64,000 nt of DNA from Zobellia amurskyensis. GTDB taxonomy: Bacteria > Bacteroidota > Bacteroidia > Flavobacteriales > Flavobacteriaceae. The stretch is taken from the NCBI RefSeq assembly GCF_009725985.1, contig NZ_RCNR01000026.1:1-64000 (forward strand), given 5' to 3'. The position numbers and the translations under genes are program-made. The notes below the pieces were generated by a model. It was not told the origin of the DNA, did not search any database, and worked only from the letters and a program-made list of their open reading frames with translations. How positions within the stretch are numbered: position 1 is the stretch's first letter; every line of letters starts with the position of its first letter. Shown here piece after piece: positions 58,077-64,000 of this stretch.

Positions 58077-60176
58077 TTATTTCACTAAATTAATTTCTAC
58101 CCTGCGGTTTTGGGCACGACCATCTTTGTACATGTTCGTGGCAATGGGTTTATCTTCACCATAACCAACGGCTGTTAATCGAGAGCTGTCAATTCCTTTT
58201 TCTACTAAAAAGTCTTTTACTGAAATAGCTCTAGATTCAGATAGTTTTTGGTTGGTAGCTTTACTACCTACGCTATCCGTATGGCCTTCTACGGTAAATT
58301 TCGCATCTGGGTATTCTTTTAAAATTCCAATAATGTCTACCATAACACTCGTTGATTCTGCCTTTATACTCGCTTTTCCTGAATTAAAAAGAATGGTTTT
58401 GGCATAGTCGTTTAATTTTTTCTGTACTTCCTCTGTTACTTCAGGTGCTTCTGGACAACCATTATTGGCAACTGTTCCGGCTTCATTAGGGCATTCGTCA
58501 TTTTTGTCCAAAACACCGTCACCATCAGTGTCAGGCCATGGGCATCCTTCGTTTTCGGCAGCTCCTGCTTCATTAGGGCACTTGTCATCCTCATCCAATA
58601 CATCATCACCATCAGAATCTACTAGCGGGCAACCATCGTTAAGTACTTCGCCTGCTTCTTCAGGACACTTATCGTCTTTGTCAACTACTGTGTCACCATC
58701 GGTATCGGGCCATGGGCAACCGTTGTTTTCCGCTGGACCAAATTCATCAGGACAATCGTCCTTTCTGTTTACTATTCCATCGCCATCCCTGTCTTTTGGT
58801 TTCCCTTGGTAAACCGGTATTTTTAATCCTGCATAAACATCGGCTGCTTTTGAGTTATCGCTTAATAACAACGTCATGACAGACCCCGAGCCTATATATA
58901 GAGGTCCAGCTCTAAAACCAGCGCCCCACTGTGCACCAGAACCTTGTGTAAGACTTACAGGCATGTAGAAACTAAACCACTTGCTTTCAAAACGAGGTGT
59001 AAAAGAAACCATGGTAGGTATTCTGTTCGTGTTCGCTTTGGAATTAGAACGCAATGAAAAATCTGTATTTAAATTGAGGTAAAATCTATTGTTCAAACTA
59101 TAGTCTACGTTGAAATGAAGCGCCGTAGGCAGTGCGAATTTTTCAGAAGATCCTGTTCCTGTTTGAGTATATAAGTTGTCTAGGATATCCTCTAGATTGT
59201 CTTCGTTCTCAAAATCATCTTCGTTTACGGTTCCTGTAATATCATAGGTGTTCTGGGTACCATTTTGATAATTGATGGAACCTATATCACTAATGGCAAG
59301 AGCGAACTTTAATTTGTATTTATTTAGGTGTTTGAATGAGTTTGAAACGTCTTTTGAAGCATAAGATGCATAATCTGGTCTCCATTCGTAAACTGCTCCT
59401 AAATCTACGCCAAAGCCTGTTGCGCCACCTACGATTTCAACTTCAAAATCCTCAAAGTTATCATCAATATTGTCACTATGCCCATAGTTTACTTCCCCAA
59501 CGGACTCAATGCTTCCCGTGGTTTGTCCACCAGGAAGGGGAGTGCCATCGGCATCATAATCTATGGTAATGTTTTTTCCGCTGGCATAAGCATTGCCCAT
59601 ACCCTGTAGGTATTTTAAAGAGATACCTCCTTTTAAGAAATGCTGGTCTTTGTTCATGAGAACCTGCGCATAGGTAACACCAACTTCTGCCCAAGCATTT
59701 GCTGTAAGGTATACATCGTCTTCATCGATCATGAGGTCATCGTTCTCATCAAAATCATTGGAAAGGCTTTCAAAAGTATTTCCGTTAATTTTGTTTACGT
59801 TGTACCCAACTCTTCCTCTTGTAAATATGGCCAAGGAGCTTTTGGGCGTTAGGTTGAACATAAAAGAAGGACCTAGAACATCTGCATTACCAAAGAAATT
59901 GTTGCTGTCTTTGGGATATTTCTTGCCATCGGTATCAAAGTCAAAATCTGATGTAACTACATCGCCCAATTTTAAGCCGTAGTAATCATTACTGAAGAAA
60001 GTACTTGCACCTACAATATTAATGTCGGTTTTAAATCTGGAATCGGTAATATTTGCAGGGTTGGCAATTAGGCTGTGAACACCGCTGTAATTATCTGTCA
60101 GAAAACCGACATACGATTGTGCTTTGGCACTTAGTCCGCCCAAAACAAGTAATGATGTAAGTATCGTTTTTTTCAT
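58077..60176 (-). CDS. OmpA-family outer membrane protein with TSP3 repeats
   Basis: A 699-residue outer-membrane protein. Signal peptide 1-19 (LSAKAQ); an N-terminal beta-barrel-like region (about 20-455) resembling the DUF5723 group of Bacteroidota; four thrombospondin type 3-like calcium repeats (about 460-575, recurring DxDGDxVxDxxDxCPxExG); and a C-terminal OmpA peptidoglycan-binding domain (about 585-699) with GHTDSVGSKATNQKLSESRA and the complete NRRVEINLVK end. It probably links outer membrane and cell wall. Such proteins are abundant in flavobacterial membranes. Monocistronic between a terminator and the divergent transporter gene. Confidence 0.92.
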   Translation of the reverse strand: MKKTILTSLLVLGGLSAKAQSYVGFLTDNYSGVHSLIANPANITDSRFKTDINIVGASTFFSNDYYGLKLGDVVTSDFDFDTDGKKYPKDSNNFFGNADVLGPSFMFNLTPKSSLAIFTRGRVGYNVNKINGNTFESLSNDFDENDDLMIDEDDVYLTANAWAEVGVTYAQVLMNKDQHFLKGGISLKYLQGMGNAYASGKNITIDYDADGTPLPGGQTTGSIESVGEVNYGHSDNIDDNFEDFEVEIVGGATGFGVDLGAVYEWRPDYASYASKDVSNSFKHLNKYKLKFALAISDIGSINYQNGTQNTYDITGTVNEDDFENEDNLEDILDNLYTQTGTGSSEKFALPTALHFNVDYSLNNRFYLNLNTDFSLRSNSKANTNRIPTMVSFTPRFESKWFSFYMPVSLTQGSGAQWGAGFRAGPLYIGSGSVMTLLLSDNSKAADVYAGLKIPVYQGKPKDRDGDGIVNRKDDCPDEFGPAENNGCPWPDTDGDTVVDKDDKCPEEAGEVLNDGCPLVDSDGDDVLDEDDKCPNEAGAAENEGCPWPDTDGDGVLDKNDECPNEAGTVANNGCPEAPEVTEEVQKKLNDYAKTILFNSGKASIKAESTSVMVDIIGILKEYPDAKFTVEGHTDSVGSKATNQKLSESRAISVKDFLVEKGIDSSRLTAVGYGEDKPIATNMYKDGRAQNRRVEINLVK

Positions 60177-60194
60177 GCTTGGTATTTTTTAAGC

Positions 60195-60202
60195 TATTTT
60201 TG
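60195..60202 (+). promoter_or_regulatory. Candidate -7 box (TATTTTTG) of the queuosine-precursor transporter
   Basis: Exact TAnnTTTG match 80 bases before the ATG; the -33 TTG is not at the right distance. The implied leader of about 75 bases was examined for a preQ1 riboswitch, and none was recognised. Confidence 0.4.
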
Positions 60203-60282
60203 GTTTTTAAGTAGTCTTGCAATAACGAACAAGCATCGGTGAAATTGTACCGTTCATCGATCACTTTAATAGGAAAACACTT

Positions 60283-60993
60283 ATGAATGTAAAAGATAGC
60301 CGTTTGGCATATCAGATATATCTTTATTTGGGAGCCCTTTTTATTACCTCTTTAGTGGTCTCGAATCTTATTTTTCAGAAGTTTTTCTATTGGAACCCGT
60401 TTGGTGATTTTACTATTTTTGGAGTTTCTTTGTTTGAGGTGTCCGTTGGAATTTTGCCTTACCCCATTACCTTTTTGATCACAGATTTAATTTCTGAGAT
60501 TTATGGCAGGAAAAAGGCCAACCAGATTGTTACTGCCGGTATTTTTGCGAGTTTATTTTCTATGGGGATTATTCTTGTGGCAGAAGTAGCGCCGGCCATA
60601 CCATCTTCTCCAGTAGATGACAGTACGTTCACTAGTGTTTTTGCACTTTCTCCTGTTGCTGTTTTGGCGTCTATGATTGCCTACCTCTTTGCCCAGTATA
60701 TTGATATTGCCATCTATCATTTCTGGAAAAAACTAACCAAAGGCAAATATCTTTGGGTACGTAATAATTTTTCAACTTTTCTTTCTCAGTTTGTAGACAC
60801 CTTTACCGTGGTGGGGCTACTCTGTGTTTTTGGGATTCTGCCGTGGCACCTATTTTTTGGCTTGGTGGTGAGCGGATTCATTTTTAAGATTTTTATAGCA
60901 TTTCTAGACACTCCTTTTTTGTATTTGCTCGTATATATCATGAGAAAACGGTTCAAATTAGGTGTAGGTGAAGAAATAGTCCTAGAGGTATAA
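60283..60993 (+). CDS. Queuosine precursor transporter, YhhQ/VUT family
   Basis: A 236-residue inner-membrane protein with six predicted helices. The motif LITDLISEIYGRKKANQIV after the second helix is the family hallmark, as are FAQYIDIAIYHFWKKLT and FVDTFTVVGLL. E. coli YhhQ imports preQ0/preQ1 for queuosine modification of tRNA. No queuosine genes are adjacent. The 176-base gap after it, before the AsmA-like gene, shows no further feature. Confidence 0.92.
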   Translation: MNVKDSRLAYQIYLYLGALFITSLVVSNLIFQKFFYWNPFGDFTIFGVSLFEVSVGILPYPITFLITDLISEIYGRKKANQIVTAGIFASLFSMGIILVAEVAPAIPSSPVDDSTFTSVFALSPVAVLASMIAYLFAQYIDIAIYHFWKKLTKGKYLWVRNNFSTFLSQFVDTFTVVGLLCVFGILPWHLFFGLVVSGFIFKIFIAFLDTPFLYLLVYIMRKRFKLGVGEEIVLEV

Positions 60994-61169
60994 TATTCAA
61001 TGCTTTTTTGAGTTGTATCGGATAGGGTTAAGAATCTTGATTTAAGAGCTAAAAAGACCGAGCCGCTTTCATTAGGTTAAAACTTGTTTAGAAGCGGTTT
61101 CAAGGTTTGAATAAATCCATATCTATTTTGTTCCGTTAAGTTTTATAAATCAGCATTTGAAATAGAAGT

Positions 61170-63890
61170 ATGAAAAAGAAAATAGTTAGAATTATTGGCG
61201 TAGTAGTGCTACTTATATTGGGTATATTGATTGCGGCGCCCTTTTTTCTTGAATCTAAAATTGGTGATATCATTAAGAATAACGTGAACAATAATGTGAA
61301 CGCTACGCTTGATTTTTCGAAAGCCGATTTAAGCCTTTTTAGTAATTTTCCTAATGCGGAGGTTAGTCTGGAAGATGTAGTGTTATTGAATAAAGCTCCA
61401 TTTGAAGGTGATACACTTTTTGCATCTAAGAAAGTAGCTCTTGCCATGGGTATTGGAGAGTTGTTTAAAGGGCAGGATGAACCTATAGGGATTAAAAGTC
61501 TAACCGTAGATGGTGCTCTTGTAAACGTTACTATAGATAAGGAAGAGAATGCAAGTTTTGATATAGCCATACCATCAGAAGAGCCCAATGCGCCTGCTGA
61601 GACTGAAACAACTGATGGATTCAATCTTGATTTACAATCGTATGCCATAACGGATACCAGAATTATTTACGATGACCAGTCTACCGGTATGCGTTTGGAG
61701 ATTTCGGAGATGCAACATAATGGTAAAGGAGACCTTTCTTTAGAAAAATCAGAGTTGGATACGTTTACCGAAGCTTTGGTTTCTTTTGAAATGGACAGTA
61801 CTAATTACTTGAACAAGAATAAAATTCAGTTAGATGCCCTTATTGGTGTGGATTTAAAGGAGAGCAAGTATACTTTTTTGAAAAATGAAGCACTTATCAA
61901 TCAATTGGCATTGGTGTTTGATGGTTTTATTAAGGTGAATGAAAACAATCAAGAGATTGATATTTCGTTTAAAACCCCATCTTCCGACTTTAAAAACTTC
62001 TTAGCGGTTATTCCAGAGGAGTATTCCAAGAATATAGAAAATGTAAAAACTACCGGAAACTTTATACTTGAAGGTAAATTTAATGGTATTGTTGATGAGG
62101 AGCATATTCCTAAATTCAATATAAAAATCAATTCTGATAATGCATCTTTTAAATACCCGGATTTACCTAAATCAGTTAGGAATGTCTTTATTGATACTGA
62201 AATAAATAATACAACAGGTATTGCAGAAGACACATATGTAGATATAGATAAGTTGTCCTTTATGATTGATGAGGACAAGTTTAATATGACGGCCAATATT
62301 AAAGAGCTTATGGGCAATACAAAAGTGAAGGCCCATATAGATGGTAAAATGAATTTGGCCAACCTTAAAAAAGCATATCCTGTGCCTGCGGACCTGGACC
62401 TAAAAGGGCTTTTAGTGGCAGATGTAAGTACGGCTTTTGATATGGCTTCCATAGAAAAAGAGCAATATGAGAAGACCACTACAAACGGAAAAATCAGTGT
62501 TAGCGATTTTGAATACAAGTCTGCTGAAATACCAAACCCCGTAAAACTAAAAACAACAAGCCTAACTTTTAATCCTTCTACGGTTACACTTAATGAGCTA
62601 AGTGGTACTACCGGGAAAACAGATTTTAGTGCTAAAGGAACTATAAAAAACCTGTTGGGCTTTATGTTTAATGACGAAAAGGTAGAGGGTGATTTTGATC
62701 TTTCATCTAACACCTTTGCATTGAGCGATTTTATGGTTGAGGAATCAGAACCGGAAGCTACAAATACTAAAACCGAAGGAGAAAAAACAGCAGGTACTAC
62801 AGAAGAAAAAATTAAGATTCCTTCTTTCTTGGATGCTAATATAAATGCATCGGCAAATACCGTTCTTTATGATAATCTTACTTTAAAGGATGTAAAGGGT
62901 AATTTGAAGATTAAAGATGAGAAGGCAACACTTTCTAATATGACGTCTTCTATATTTAATGGTAAAATGGCTTTTAACGGTGAAGTTTCTACCAAAGAGG
63001 AGACACCAACATTTGCGATGAATTTAGATATGAAGCAGTTGGGAATCAGCGAGACCTTTAAGTCGCTTGAGCTTTTTAAAGCTGTGGCGCCAATTGCTCA
63101 GATTTTAAAAGGAACGTTAGATTCGGATATAAAACTATCCGGTAGTCTTACGGATGATTTATTGCCGGACCTTTTGACTTTGACCGGTGATATCTTTGCG
63201 GATATTATGACCAAGGAAATTGATTCGGAAAGCGCCCCATTGCTAACCGCATTAGACAGTAAATTAAATTTCATCGACCTTAAACAACTCAATCTAGATG
63301 ACTTGAAAACCAAGCTTACTTTTGAAAACGGTCTGGTAAATGTGAAGCCGTTTACGGTGAAGTATAAGGATATAGCCATTAATGTAGGAGGTAGTCACAC
63401 TTTTGATAAAAAAATGGATTACAAGGCTACTATGGAAGTGCCTGCTAAATACTTGGGTAGTGATATAGGCAAGTTAATCGCTCAAATAGGTGAAGATGAT
63501 CTTAAAGATTTGAAAATTCCTGTTGTTGCGAATATTGGCGGTAATTATGATAACCCTAGTGTAAGCACGGATTTAACCTCTGGAGTAAAGACCTTAACAA
63601 ATCAGTTAGTTGAGATTCAGAAGCAAAAACTTATTAATAAGGGTAAGGATAAGGCAAAAGATTTAATCGGTAATGTTCTAGGTGGAAATTCATCTAAAAC
63701 CGATTCTACTAAAACATCCACCAAAGATGGCGTAAAAGAAGTTTTAGGAGGCCTTTTAGGAGGTAGTAAGAAGGATACGACCACGGTTAAAACGGACACT
63801 GCGGCACCAAAGAACAAGGAAGAAGATGTGGTTAAAGAGAAAGCCAAAAATATTTTAGGAGGTCTGTTGGGCAAGAAAAAGGAGAAGTAG
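61170..63890 (+). CDS. AsmA-family envelope protein
   Basis: A 906-residue protein with one N-terminal membrane helix (residues 7-27) and a long repeating beta-groove region typical of AsmA-like proteins (AsmA N-terminal domain in about the first 300 residues, AsmA_2 domain about 580-800). Proteins of this family bridge inner and outer membrane and are implicated in lipid transport. The C-terminal 110 residues are low-complexity, with three GxLLGG-type segments (NVLGG, EVLGGLLGG, NILGGLLG) separated by Lys/Thr/Asp-rich linkers, probably disordered with short amphipathic helices. Confidence 0.88.
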   Translation: MKKKIVRIIGVVVLLILGILIAAPFFLESKIGDIIKNNVNNNVNATLDFSKADLSLFSNFPNAEVSLEDVVLLNKAPFEGDTLFASKKVALAMGIGELFKGQDEPIGIKSLTVDGALVNVTIDKEENASFDIAIPSEEPNAPAETETTDGFNLDLQSYAITDTRIIYDDQSTGMRLEISEMQHNGKGDLSLEKSELDTFTEALVSFEMDSTNYLNKNKIQLDALIGVDLKESKYTFLKNEALINQLALVFDGFIKVNENNQEIDISFKTPSSDFKNFLAVIPEEYSKNIENVKTTGNFILEGKFNGIVDEEHIPKFNIKINSDNASFKYPDLPKSVRNVFIDTEINNTTGIAEDTYVDIDKLSFMIDEDKFNMTANIKELMGNTKVKAHIDGKMNLANLKKAYPVPADLDLKGLLVADVSTAFDMASIEKEQYEKTTTNGKISVSDFEYKSAEIPNPVKLKTTSLTFNPSTVTLNELSGTTGKTDFSAKGTIKNLLGFMFNDEKVEGDFDLSSNTFALSDFMVEESEPEATNTKTEGEKTAGTTEEKIKIPSFLDANINASANTVLYDNLTLKDVKGNLKIKDEKATLSNMTSSIFNGKMAFNGEVSTKEETPTFAMNLDMKQLGISETFKSLELFKAVAPIAQILKGTLDSDIKLSGSLTDDLLPDLLTLTGDIFADIMTKEIDSESAPLLTALDSKLNFIDLKQLNLDDLKTKLTFENGLVNVKPFTVKYKDIAINVGGSHTFDKKMDYKATMEVPAKYLGSDIGKLIAQIGEDDLKDLKIPVVANIGGNYDNPSVSTDLTSGVKTLTNQLVEIQKQKLINKGKDKAKDLIGNVLGGNSSKTDSTKTSTKDGVKEVLGGLLGGSKKDTTTVKTDTAAPKNKEEDVVKEKAKNILGGLLGKKKEK

Positions 63891-63897
63891 AGCCAAT

Positions 63898-64000
63898 TCA
63901 GGCATTTTGCTTGAGTTTTTTATCGTACCAAACGTAGCCTAAAAATATAGCCAGGCTAATTAAAGAACCCCACAGTAGACCGGTTCTCATGCTATTGGTG
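63898..64000 (-). CDS. C-terminal end of an unknown membrane protein (partial)
   Basis: The last 33 codons of a gene that runs past the window edge on the minus strand. They encode one hydrophobic helix (GLLWGSLISLAIFLGYVWY) followed by a short basic tail (DKKLKQNA). Too little remains to name a family. Convergent with the AsmA-like gene, 7 bases apart, with no hairpin between. Confidence 0.6.
   Translation of the reverse strand, partial: TNSMRTGLLWGSLISLAIFLGYVWYDKKLKQNA

Noticed and set aside
60203-60282. Possible preQ1 riboswitch in front of the queuosine-precursor transporter
   Set aside because: No match to the preQ1-I pattern (GAGG...ACCCUC followed by an A-rich tail) and no second stable helix; only a weak CGGT/ACCG pairing.
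61949-62713. 254-codon minus-strand frame
   Set aside because: Entirely antisense to the AsmA-like gene and rich in Ser/Leu/Phe, as expected for a shadow frame.

Overview
The window looks like a chromosome segment of a marine-type Flavobacteriaceae bacterium (Bacteroidota). Evidence for this: type IX secretion (T9SS) sorting domains of both A and B types, three PorP/SprF- or OmpA-linked loci, a flavobacterial FolK-deoxynucleoside kinase fusion, AT-rich leaders without Shine-Dalgarno sequences, and several promoters of the Bacteroidota form TTG-N18/19-TAnnTTTG. A genus near Zobellia or Maribacter is a guess. There are no rRNA genes, CRISPR arrays, phage genes or insertion sequences.

Layout. 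1-8540: a MacAB-TolC-type export cluster made of two permease-permease-adaptor blocks, the second led by an ATPase and closed by a TolC-like outer membrane channel. 8562-14029: housekeeping and envelope genes (tsaB, MscS channel, dodecin, Nfu scaffold, a PorP/SprF-type protein, a von Willebrand A lipoprotein). 14275-18486: a TPR histidine kinase and LytTR regulator pair, gamma-carbonic anhydrase, fabD. 18639-25258: a T9SS operon of a type B surface protein, its PorP/SprF-type partner and a periplasmic OmpA protein. 25289-27583: an Nramp-like transporter without the usual metal motifs, a SanA/DUF218 protein and a small unknown protein.

28284-46889 is one gene for a 6201-residue secreted protein, 29% of the window. 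It carries an N-terminal signal peptide, three lectin-like modules, four malectin-like modules, two PQQ-sugar-dehydrogenase-type propellers, three DUF4114-like modules, several Ig, cadherin and PKD domains, three malectin domains, a CBM6-like domain and a type A T9SS signal. Residues about 1017-3800 are two tandem copies of one multi-domain block. This is the most unusual object here; its function is unknown, but carbohydrate binding or oxidation at the cell surface fits.

46987-50659: proC-proB-proA followed by ablB, a possible compatible-solute operon. 51338-51569: tRNA-Leu(UAA) and tRNA-Gly(GCC) behind a clear promoter. 51703-64000: mutS, an SPOUT rRNA/tRNA methyltransferase, the FolK-dNK fusion, sppA, an OmpA/thrombospondin-3 protein, a queuosine-precursor transporter, an AsmA-like protein and the end of an unknown membrane protein.
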